From the NCBI GenBank assembly GCA_937889015.1, contig CALARR010000032.1:1-64000 (forward strand): a stretch of 64,000 nt of DNA, given 5' to 3'. The DNA comes from an uncultured Planctomycetales bacterium (lineage in GTDB: Bacteria; Planctomycetota; Planctomycetia; Pirellulales; Thermoguttaceae). Positions 43,599-51,096 of this stretch are shown here, piece after piece; position 1 is the first letter of the stretch, and every line of letters begins with the position of its first letter. The notes below the pieces were generated by a model. The model was not told the origin of the DNA and did not search any database. It saw only the letters and a list, made by a program, of their open reading frames with translations. The translations under genes and the position numbers were made by a program.

Positions 43599-45167
43599 TC
43601 ACTTCGCCTCGGCTGTGATCCCCGGCCAATCGTCCGTGCGGAACGGGCAGGCCGGCAGCCCCGCCTTGCTATACAGATTGCAGATCGGGTTGTCCGCCCA
43701 GGCGTAGCGCACGGCGGCCGGATCCGCCACCGCTGCGCTGCTCACAACCACCTTCTCGCCTTCGATCCGCGCCTGGGCCCACACGAACTTGCGATCGGCC
43801 CCGGCGACGGCAAAGCCCTTCAGCTCCGCCGAGTCCTTGGCCACCAGACCGCCGCCCACGTGATCGAAGCTGATCACCAGCTCCTTGCCGCGCTTCTGGA
43901 ACGCCTTGTACATCGGGCTGCTGTAGACCACGTTCTGGCCGTAGTCCTTGGCCAGGGCCCACAGCGCCAGCCGCTTGCCCACATCCTGCTTGTTCTTGGG
44001 ATGGATGTCGCCCGCCTCGCCAATGTCGATGATCACCGCCTGCCCCGTCTTCGGCAGCTTGAGGGTCATCGTCTGCGCCTCGCGCAGTTCCGCCCAGTCG
44101 CTGTCGGCCGGCTCGGGCTTCACGGCCTTGTAGTTGGCCAGTTGCACGAAGTAGAAGGGGAAGTCGCCCTGCCCCCAGTCCGTACGCCAGTTGTTGATCA
44201 TCTTCGGGAACAGATCGCGATACTGGTACGCCCGGCCCGCGTTGCTCTCGCCCTGATACCAGATCGCGCCGCGGATGGCGTAGGGGATCAGCGGCAGCAG
44301 CATGCCGTTGTAAAGATTGGCCGCGCGGTGCTGACCGGTGCGGAAATCGGTCGGCTTGCGCGGCGGCTTGGGCGCGTCCTTGCCCTCGGCCTTGGCCTTG
44401 GCCGCGGCCTTCTTCCAGTTCTCCACCTGCTTCGCGTAGTTTGCCGCCACTTTCTCCGGGTCCCAGTTGGCCGCCGTCGCATCCGTGCGCTCCAACAGCG
44501 GCTTGTATTGCGCGTCGGCCTCCAGAATCGACCGCTTGACCCACGCCTCGCAAGACGAACCGCCCCACGAACAGTGAATCAACCCGATCGGAATCCCCAA
44601 CTTCTGCTGCAGCTCGCGACCGAAGAAATATGCCGCGGCGCTGAACCGCCCCACGCTCTCCGGGCTGCACTCCACCCACTGGCCTTTGAAATCCTTCTGC
44701 GGCTCCTGCGTGCCGACCTGCGGCACGCTCAGCAGGCGGATCTTGGGGAACTTCGCCGCGGCAATCTCCGCCTCGGAATTGTTGCTCGCAGCCACCGTCA
44801 TTTGCATGTTCGATTGGCCCGAGCACAGCCACACCTCGCCCACGAGAATGTTCTGGATCGTGATCGAGTTCTTGCCGGACACGGTCATCGTGTGCGGGCC
44901 GCCCACCGGCAACGGATCGAGCCGCACCAGCCACTTGCCGCTGGCGTCCGGCTGGGCCTTCTTGCTCTGGCCCTGAATGCTGACGGTCACTTGCTCTCCG
45001 GCGTCGGCCCAACCCCAAATCGGCGCGGCCATGTCGCGTTGCAGAACCATGTTGTCGGTGACCACGGCCGGCAGTCGTACATCGGCCATGGCCGGCACCG
45101 CCACCGCCGCCAAGGCCACCAGGGCCACACTCCTCCAGAACCACGCTCGCAAGGCACGTTCAGGCAT
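43599..45167 (-). CDS. Sialate O-acetylesterase family protein
   Basis: The protein has 522 residues with a Sec signal (about residues 1-28) and a strong AGGAGG before ATG. The N-terminal beta domain (VRLPAVVTDNMVLQRDMAAPIWGWA) is followed by an SGNH-type catalytic domain: WLCSGQSNMQM (nucleophile Ser), HCSWGGSSCEAW, AIWYQGESNAG and a late GDIHPKNKQDVG (Asp-x-His). It removes O-acetyl groups from sialic acid or from acetylated plant-type glycans outside the cytoplasm. A Lys/Ala-rich insertion near residue 240-270 lengthens the protein. It is downstream of an alpha-toroid lyase-like gene, perhaps part of a glycan-use pair. Confidence 0.9.
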   Translation of the reverse strand: MPERALRAWFWRSVALVALAAVAVPAMADVRLPAVVTDNMVLQRDMAAPIWGWADAGEQVTVSIQGQSKKAQPDASGKWLVRLDPLPVGGPHTMTVSGKNSITIQNILVGEVWLCSGQSNMQMTVAASNNSEAEIAAAKFPKIRLLSVPQVGTQEPQKDFKGQWVECSPESVGRFSAAAYFFGRELQQKLGIPIGLIHCSWGGSSCEAWVKRSILEADAQYKPLLERTDATAANWDPEKVAANYAKQVENWKKAAAKAKAEGKDAPKPPRKPTDFRTGQHRAANLYNGMLLPLIPYAIRGAIWYQGESNAGRAYQYRDLFPKMINNWRTDWGQGDFPFYFVQLANYKAVKPEPADSDWAELREAQTMTLKLPKTGQAVIIDIGEAGDIHPKNKQDVGKRLALWALAKDYGQNVVYSSPMYKAFQKRGKELVISFDHVGGGLVAKDSAELKGFAVAGADRKFVWAQARIEGEKVVVSSAAVADPAAVRYAWADNPICNLYSKAGLPACPFRTDDWPGITAEAK

Positions 45168-45309
45168 GATCTCCTCCTGGGAATCGGGGCGGGGGAAGAA
45201 TCGCCGGGCACGCAGCCCCCTCGCGGCCCAGCGACTGGCTATTGTAATTCAAGGCCCAGCCGAAGACACCCCCAGGCCCGCAATCCAACGCGCCGGCGCC
45301 CGGCAGAGC

Positions 45310-47250
45310 CTACGGCCGGCAACGCACCCGCACCTCGCACTCCGATAGGGTCTGTCCCGTCTGCCAGGCCTCGGGCACGGCGACCGCGTTGAGGTATAGC
45401 CTGTCGGTGGCCCGGCCGCGATCGGCAGCCTTGGCCGCGGCGTACACGAAGTTCATCGCCCGCTCGGATTCGATCTGCAGAATCGAGTCGATCTCAATCC
45501 GCCGCGCCTGCCCTTCCCACTGCTTCCCACTCTGGGCCGGCACCGTCTGCGATTGCCCATCCATGCTCAACGTCCGCCGGCCGCGCTCGTAGACCCACGC
45601 AGGATTGTTGAGAATACCGATCAAGCCGGTCTGGATCTGCTCCAGCGCGCCCTCCTCCAGCATTTCCAGCCGCTCGCGCATGATCCAGGCCCCGTCGGCC
45701 TCCGACACATATTCCAGGTGCGCGCGCACGTGCTCACCATGATCCACCACCAATCTCACCCGAAACGTGTCCGCCCCGTCGGTCACGTCCGCCGACCGCA
45801 CCGTCACCGGCAACGGCCGAGACTTGCCTTTCACACGCACCTCGCCGATCCCGTTGCGCATGTCGGGCGAGACGATGCGGTCCAGGCGGTAAGGCACGCA
45901 CTGGGCCATGATCCGCGCCCCCCAACTCACCGTGTGAATGGCCTGCGGCGTGCGCCGCAGAATCAACTTGCCCGCGTCCAACCGCCGCACGCCCAGCTTG
46001 GGTTGCGGCCGATCGTCGATCGCGCCGGCCGTCTGCAGCAGCAGCCACTCGTGCGCCATCTTGCGAAAAGCGTCGTGCTGGGTCGATGCGAAGAAGTACT
46101 CGCCCGCACGGAACACCGTCCCCTGGCTGGAACCGGCCTGCATCTTCTCCGCCGTCGCCAGGCCCCGCAGGGAGAGCGACCAGGCGTCGCCGTCTCCGCC
46201 ATAAACGGCCATCAGCAAATGCGCGTACGTCCAGGCCGGATTGCGGAACAACGCCCAATCCTGCCCGCTCGGATAGACAAAACCGCCGTCCGGCAGCGAA
46301 AACCACTTCAGATTCTCGTACACGCCCGCCACGTTGTGCAGCAGGGCTTCCGGCGGCCGCCGGCCAGTGAGCGTATAATCCAAGGCACAACCCAACGACA
46401 GACTGAAACAGGTCATGTAGTCGGGATGCACGAAACCGTGGTTCTCCAAGGTGAAATCGTCGTAGAGATTCGCCCCCGTGTATTGCTCGGCCACGCTCCG
46501 ACCGTCCACGCGCGCAGGCGACCGCTCGTCCGCCGGCCGCAGCAGGGCCGAGAAGGCCCAACGCTGAAAGGCCCGCTCCCAACCGGGGCGGCGCGGATCG
46601 TCGGGCATCAGCACCACGGCCACCGAGAGGATCTGGCTGTTCCACGCGTTCTCTTCGGCCTTCGTGTCCTGCTGAATCCGATGCGGCGGCACGGCGTCGG
46701 CAAAACGGTCCGCTTCGTGCGCCACCACGCGCACCACACCCGCTCGCAAGTCCTCCGGCAAGTCCGACCACACCCACCACGCCCCACGCCCCATGGCCTG
46801 GGCCCAATGCGCCGACTGCCAGGCATCGCCCCACGGCTTGCCGTCGCTGGTCTTGCGCGAACCGGTCACATGCGTGACCACCAGATACCGCAGCATCGGG
46901 GTCAACACCTTCTTCAGCAAGTCCGCTCGCGTTTGCCCCACCACCGACTTGTCGTACGGCCCGAAACGGCACAAAAAGGCCAACCCCTCGACCATGCCCG
47001 TGTTCGGTCGGATATAGTGCTCCGTGCTCTTGCTCTCGGTGAGCAACAACAACGAAGGCTCCGCCGTCCAGCGCTCCACCGTGCGCAACAAACCGCGCGC
47101 GTGCTGCATCGCCATCCGGTAGACGCGCGATTGGACCGGGGCCAACTCCGCACGGCACGCCTCAGGCAGAACCAGGGGCATCGGCTCGCCCGGCCGAAAG
47201 GGCGCATCGCAAGGAAGCAGCAGACAGACCGCAATCGCCAGTTCCGGCAT
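45310..47250 (-). CDS. Exported alpha/alpha-toroid protein, polysaccharide lyase-like
   Basis: The protein has 646 residues from the ATG of MPELAIAVCLLLPC, a short signal. The first about 400 residues are helical with Trp/Tyr/His-rich loops (GKPWGDAWQSAHWAQAMGRG, TKAEENAWNSQ, TLENHGFVHPDYM, FSLPDGGFVYPSGQDW), as in heparinase II/III and related toroid lyases or unsaturated glycanases. The C-terminal 240 residues look like a beta-sandwich. Asn/His in EENAWNSQ and NHGFVHPDY are candidate catalytic residues. Family assignment is by fold resemblance only. Confidence 0.65.
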   Translation of the reverse strand: MPELAIAVCLLLPCDAPFRPGEPMPLVLPEACRAELAPVQSRVYRMAMQHARGLLRTVERWTAEPSLLLLTESKSTEHYIRPNTGMVEGLAFLCRFGPYDKSVVGQTRADLLKKVLTPMLRYLVVTHVTGSRKTSDGKPWGDAWQSAHWAQAMGRGAWWVWSDLPEDLRAGVVRVVAHEADRFADAVPPHRIQQDTKAEENAWNSQILSVAVVLMPDDPRRPGWERAFQRWAFSALLRPADERSPARVDGRSVAEQYTGANLYDDFTLENHGFVHPDYMTCFSLSLGCALDYTLTGRRPPEALLHNVAGVYENLKWFSLPDGGFVYPSGQDWALFRNPAWTYAHLLMAVYGGDGDAWSLSLRGLATAEKMQAGSSQGTVFRAGEYFFASTQHDAFRKMAHEWLLLQTAGAIDDRPQPKLGVRRLDAGKLILRRTPQAIHTVSWGARIMAQCVPYRLDRIVSPDMRNGIGEVRVKGKSRPLPVTVRSADVTDGADTFRVRLVVDHGEHVRAHLEYVSEADGAWIMRERLEMLEEGALEQIQTGLIGILNNPAWVYERGRRTLSMDGQSQTVPAQSGKQWEGQARRIEIDSILQIESERAMNFVYAAAKAADRGRATDRLYLNAVAVPEAWQTGQTLSECEVRVRCRP

Positions 47251-47467
47251 GGTGATTCTCCGTCGTCCGGGACCCCGCGCCGCCAACCTGGGGGCGACAC
47301 CACATTCCACCCCGCCCCCCAGCCGCGCGCACTCCGCCTAAAGGGTATAATAACCATATCGCTTCCGCGACTGTCAATGATCCGCTCCACGGCAAGAATG
47401 GCCGAAGATTGCCGCCCCGCAATCTCCCGCCGCCGAGCCCCGGGCAAACGGCCCGCCAGACACGCCC

Positions 47468-47926
47468 ATGAACAAGGCTTTTCTCCGCGAACCCGACCAC
47501 ACGGCCGATTATTGCCCGCGCTGCGGCAGCAAGGGCGACCCGGTCACCGCGGAAACGCTGCGCACCTATCTCAACGAGTCGCAACTCAAACAGGTGGCCG
47601 CATCGGCCGCCTTCTGTCCTTCGCCCCAGTGCGAAGTGGCCTATTTCGACTCCTTCGAACGCGTCGTGCTGGTGCGCGACCTGCTCCGGCCCGTGTACCC
47701 CAAGGATCCCCAGGCCCCGATCTGCGCCTGCTTCGGCCTGACCGAAAGCGACATCCAGCACGACATCGAAGAGGGCGCGCCCCGCCGGACCAAGGCCCTG
47801 CTGCAGAAAGCCAAATCGCCCGAAGCCTGTTGCAGCCGCAACGCTGCCAACGGCCGGTCCTGCGTGGCTTACGTCCAGAAGTTCTACTTGCAGCGCCTGG
47901 CCGAGAAAGAGCGGCAGCAACGATAG
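47468..47926 (+). CDS. CopZ-type zinc and [2Fe-2S] protein
   Basis: The protein has 152 residues. The N-terminal half has a zinc-ribbon-like site (YCPRCGSKG, then FCPSPQCEVAYF) as in the extra domain of some CopZ copper chaperones. The C-terminal half is a BFD-type [2Fe-2S] domain: ICACFGLTESDIQHDIEEG, then ACCSRNAANGRSCVAYV (Cys-x-Cys and Cys-Cys/Cys ligands). The copper-binding HMA domain of full CopZ is absent. It may be a redox or metal-delivery accessory. No copper gene is adjacent. It converges on the rhomboid gene. Confidence 0.85.
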   Translation: MNKAFLREPDHTADYCPRCGSKGDPVTAETLRTYLNESQLKQVAASAAFCPSPQCEVAYFDSFERVVLVRDLLRPVYPKDPQAPICACFGLTESDIQHDIEEGAPRRTKALLQKAKSPEACCSRNAANGRSCVAYVQKFYLQRLAEKERQQR

Positions 47927-47947
47927 CGCGCCGTCGCGGCTCGACCC

Positions 47948-48862
47948 TTACGGCCGATCCCCCTGCCGCCGCTTCTGGTACTCGCGGCTGGCCGTCTCCA
48001 GAATCCGCCGCTCGCGACGCGTCAGACTGCTCTCCCCTTCGCGATGGATCTTGGCCAGTATCTCGTCAACCTGCAGGCTCAGGTCCTCCTCGGCCGATCT
48101 GTCGCCGGAATCCGGGCCGTCGCTCGGAGACGGCTGTTGCGCCTCGTCATCGCCACCGTACACGCGCAGCTTGGGACCGCGCCGCAACATCCCGCGCAAC
48201 GCACCGGCCGCCTCGCCCAGGTTCCAACGAAAGCGAAAGTAAACCATGGCAAAAGCCGCGCCCGTCAGGTGTACGCCGTAGGCCACGTTGTCCCCCGGCG
48301 CACGCTGCAAGGCGTCCAGCAGGTCGCCCCCCACCACGATCACGCCCAGCACCCAGGCCGGCACGGGCAGGACGAACATCAGCAAGATCGTCCGCCGCGG
48401 ATAGTGCAGCACAAACAGAACGATCATCCCCACCACGGCCCCCGATGCGCCAATCACCGAGGCGTGCGGCATGCGCAGCAGCAGATTCACCACCGACCAG
48501 ACCACCGCGCTCACCAGCAGTAAGGCCAGATACAGACGCAAAAACTCTCTGCGACCGTAAATCTGCTCCAGGTCCCGCCCGAAGACCCACAGCCCGAACA
48601 TGTTCAACAGCACGTGGCTGATGTTGGACGGGTCGTGCGCAAATCCGTAGCTGATGAAGCGCCACCACAGCCAGGGGTGCAACAGATCGTCGGCGCTGGC
48701 CGCCAACCACGACGTCAGCAGGTGCTGCTGGTTGAACAACAGTCCGTCGGCCAGCCACAACGCCACATTCGCCAGGACCAACCGGCCGATGACGCTACTG
48801 GGAAACGACAGGGAAAAGCCGCCCCGCTCGTCCCGATAATAGTCCCGGTCGTACATGCCCAT
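47948..48862 (-). CDS. Rhomboid-family intramembrane serine protease
   Basis: The protein has about 304 residues (ATG at 48862 or 48856). Six to seven hydrophobic helices carry the rhomboid motifs: WWRFISYGFAHDPSNISHVLLNMFGLWVFGRDLE, catalytic Ser in VIGASGAVVGM, and catalytic His in AYGVHLTGAAFAMVYF. All active-site residues are present. A soluble acidic C-terminal tail (about 80 residues, DEAQQPSPSDGPDSGDRS...) ends with a basic helix (LTRRERRILETASREYQKRR). It cleaves membrane proteins within the bilayer. Substrate unknown. Confidence 0.93.
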   Translation of the reverse strand: MGMYDRDYYRDERGGFSLSFPSSVIGRLVLANVALWLADGLLFNQQHLLTSWLAASADDLLHPWLWWRFISYGFAHDPSNISHVLLNMFGLWVFGRDLEQIYGRREFLRLYLALLLVSAVVWSVVNLLLRMPHASVIGASGAVVGMIVLFVLHYPRRTILLMFVLPVPAWVLGVIVVGGDLLDALQRAPGDNVAYGVHLTGAAFAMVYFRFRWNLGEAAGALRGMLRRGPKLRVYGGDDEAQQPSPSDGPDSGDRSAEEDLSLQVDEILAKIHREGESSLTRRERRILETASREYQKRRQGDRP

Positions 48863-48883
48863 GTAAGTCTGGCGGGCTTCTCT

Positions 48884-48943
48884 CGAGCCGGCCCCAAATC
48901 CGTTTTCGCCGCCTCGAACGCCCGGCTGCGCGGGCTCTGCGAC
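48884..48943 (-). repeat. Decayed partial TIR element (copy 7)
   Basis: Read on the minus strand it ends GGATTTGGGGCCGGCTC, like copy 2, and carries a CACGTCGCAGAGCCC core. The other end is not recognisable. It lies upstream of the rhomboid gene. Confidence 0.45.
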
Positions 48944-49065
48944 GTGCCTCTTCTGATCGCCGCTCACGCGGCCCCGCGTGCATCGGCACGCGTCCCACCA
49001 CCGGCTACGAGGCCCGCGGCAAGGCATCTCCCGCCGCGGCTACGGCGACCAAACCAACGCTGGCC

Positions 49066-50121
49066 TCACTTGCCCAGCGTCCCTCCCGCTACCGCGCTGC
49101 TCCGCTGATCGATACGCCGCGTGGCTTCCCACTGCAACCGGGCCGTCTCGCTGGCGATCGCCCGATTCGCCGCCATCTGCTGCTCGATCAGCTTCTGCGC
49201 CTGCGCCAGGCTTTCCTCGACCCGCTGGCCGTGCGCCGTCACCGCCTCGCGCTGCCGGTCGGCCTCGGCCTTGTCCTTCGTCAGACGGCCGATCTGCCCC
49301 TTATAGTCCGCAAGCTGCTTCTCGGCTTCCACCTTGGCCTTTTCCACCTGCGCCGCATCGCGCTTCGCCGACTCGATCGCGTCCAACAACTCGGTCCGGC
49401 GACGATGCGCGTCGCGGAACGCCACTTCATAGTTCCGCAAGGCCCGATGATAAACCCCTTTCACCTTCCGCTCCGCCGGGTCGTCATCCTGCGCCGGCTT
49501 GCCATCCCGCATATACTCGGCCACGCTCGCTTGCGGAACCGCCGCTCGCAACTCCTCTTCCGGCAAGCCCGCAAAAGCCTCGGCCGAGTCGACCGGCATC
49601 AGCTCGAAAAGGATCCACGATCCCTTGTCCTTGCTCTTGGTCAGGCGCTGCAGCTCGCGCTCGCTCATGCTGAACGTGGGCTGCATCTCGATCCGCTTCT
49701 CGGCAATCCCCGTCACCTTGAACTCGCCCAGGTATCGCCCACCCTTCTCGAAATCCGCCTCGTCAAAGGCCTCCAGAATCGTCTTGTCCGCAATCCCGTG
49801 CGGCGCGGGTGTCTCGATCTCGATCGCCACCTTCCCGGTCTTGGCATCCACCGCCCGCACCGCCACCTTGTGCCACACGCGCCCGCGATCGAGCATCCAC
49901 TTGTGAATGTCCGCCTGCAACGCGCGAAGGCTCGGACCCTCTTCCTCTCCCCCGTCCACCAATCGCGCGTTCTCCGCGCGCAACTGCTTCAGCCGCTTCT
50001 CGTGCTTGGCCGCCGCCGTCTGCCACGCCTGCTGCGTCCGCATTTCACGCGCCGCGCAATAGAAGAAACCGGCGCCGGCCAAAATGATCAGACCAATCAA
50101 GATCTTGTTCCAGATGCTCAT
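49066..50121 (-). CDS. Membrane-anchored coiled-coil protein, function unknown
   Basis: The protein has 351 residues from ATG of MSIWNKILIGLIILAGAGFFYCAAREM, one N-terminal membrane helix. Two coiled-coil stretches (about residues 30-60, RTQQAWQTAAAKHEKRLKQLRAENARL, and about 230-330, AIESAKRDAAQVEKAKVEAEKQLADYKGQI...) flank a beta-rich central domain (VAVRAVDAKTGKVAIEIETPAPHGIADKT). It resembles structural or scaffold proteins of the planctomycete envelope. No named family is recognised. Confidence 0.7.
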   Translation of the reverse strand: MSIWNKILIGLIILAGAGFFYCAAREMRTQQAWQTAAAKHEKRLKQLRAENARLVDGGEEEGPSLRALQADIHKWMLDRGRVWHKVAVRAVDAKTGKVAIEIETPAPHGIADKTILEAFDEADFEKGGRYLGEFKVTGIAEKRIEMQPTFSMSERELQRLTKSKDKGSWILFELMPVDSAEAFAGLPEEELRAAVPQASVAEYMRDGKPAQDDDPAERKVKGVYHRALRNYEVAFRDAHRRRTELLDAIESAKRDAAQVEKAKVEAEKQLADYKGQIGRLTKDKAEADRQREAVTAHGQRVEESLAQAQKLIEQQMAANRAIASETARLQWEATRRIDQRSSAVAGGTLGK

Positions 50122-50286
50122 AACGCCTCGAAGACGGGCAAAGAGAAGCGGCCAGGAGATACCTCGATGGTAGTCGGACCATCCCCAGGTGTCAAGGTTT
50201 TGCCAGCTTCCCAAAAACCCTCTAACTCCTCCCCGCTAAACGCTTTCCTGCACGGCCGCCACACGCCCAACCCCAATCTTCTGCAC

Positions 50287-50338
50287 AATCGTTCAAGTCC
50301 CAACCTTTGCGATCCGAAAGGTTAAGGACTGAACGATT
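50287..50338. promoter_or_regulatory. Long near-perfect inverted repeat upstream of marR
   Basis: Left arm AATCGTTCA, GTCC, AACCTTT and right arm AAAGGTT, GGAC, TGAACGATT pair in register with one or two single-base bulges around an 8-nt loop. It is a candidate operator or attenuator for the MarR-TolC pair that begins 160 bp downstream. Confidence 0.55.
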
Positions 50339-50496
50339 CAGGGCAAAACCGTTCACGACGGCCGACCGCTTGCCTCGCAGGCCAGTGCCGCCGTGAGACC
50401 GACCAACGGGCGGCCGATTCCAGGCCCGCTCGTCCAGAACCGCCATCACCTTGCTCTTCCAAGCACTACCCCCCCGGCTGGCATAGACAAACCCGC

Positions 50497-51096
50497 ATGG
50501 CCGCTCGCAACCACGCACCTCGCCGTTGGCCACGCCCCCATCCCCCGCTCAGCGCCGCCGCCGAGAAATGGGTCGAATTGGGTGAACGTATCTCCGTTTG
50601 CGCTCGAACCCTCCGCGAACGCGTCAGTCAGGCCGCCGCCCAGCATGACCTCACTCCGCTTGAGTTCACGGTCCTCTTCTCTTGCCGCCAGAGAGCCGCC
50701 ACGCCGCCGGCCAGCCAGGCATCAGGCGCAAACGGCCACACTTCCCCCGAGGGGGCCGAACCTCCCGGCTTGAGCCAGAATCAGATCGCCTTGGCCGCTT
50801 CGGTCTCCCCCGCTCACGTCAGCGGACTGGTGGAACAACTGCGGATCAAGGGACTTCTCAGCGGGCAGCGTTCGGCCACCGATCGCCGCCGCCAGCATTG
50901 GCAGGCCACCCCCACCGGTGCAGCGCTGCTGCAATCCGTGCTGGCCGAGCTGGCCCCATGGGCCGCCGAATTGGACGAGGCCTTTGGCCCGCGACATGCC
51001 GACCAGACCTTCCGCCTCCTGGATCGGCTCTCCGAAACCCTGTTGATCGCGCCGGCCGACGCATCGTCGCGCGCCCCGCACAAAGGAGCCGCCTGA
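50497..51096 (+). CDS. MarR-family regulator
   Basis: The protein has 199 residues. The winged-helix core is LTPLEFTVLFSC, an extended low-complexity loop (RQRAATPPASQASGANGHTS), then 'LSQNQIALAASVSPAHVSGLVEQLRIKGLL' with the wing SGQRSATDRRRQHWQATPTG. An Ala/Pro-rich insertion of about 25 residues in the usual first helices is odd. Its stop overlaps the ATG of the OMP gene (TGATG), so it most likely controls that gene and itself. The effector is unknown. Confidence 0.88.
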   Translation: MAARNHAPRRWPRPHPPLSAAAEKWVELGERISVCARTLRERVSQAAAQHDLTPLEFTVLFSCRQRAATPPASQASGANGHTSPEGAEPPGLSQNQIALAASVSPAHVSGLVEQLRIKGLLSGQRSATDRRRQHWQATPTGAALLQSVLAELAPWAAELDEAFGPRHADQTFRLLDRLSETLLIAPADASSRAPHKGAA

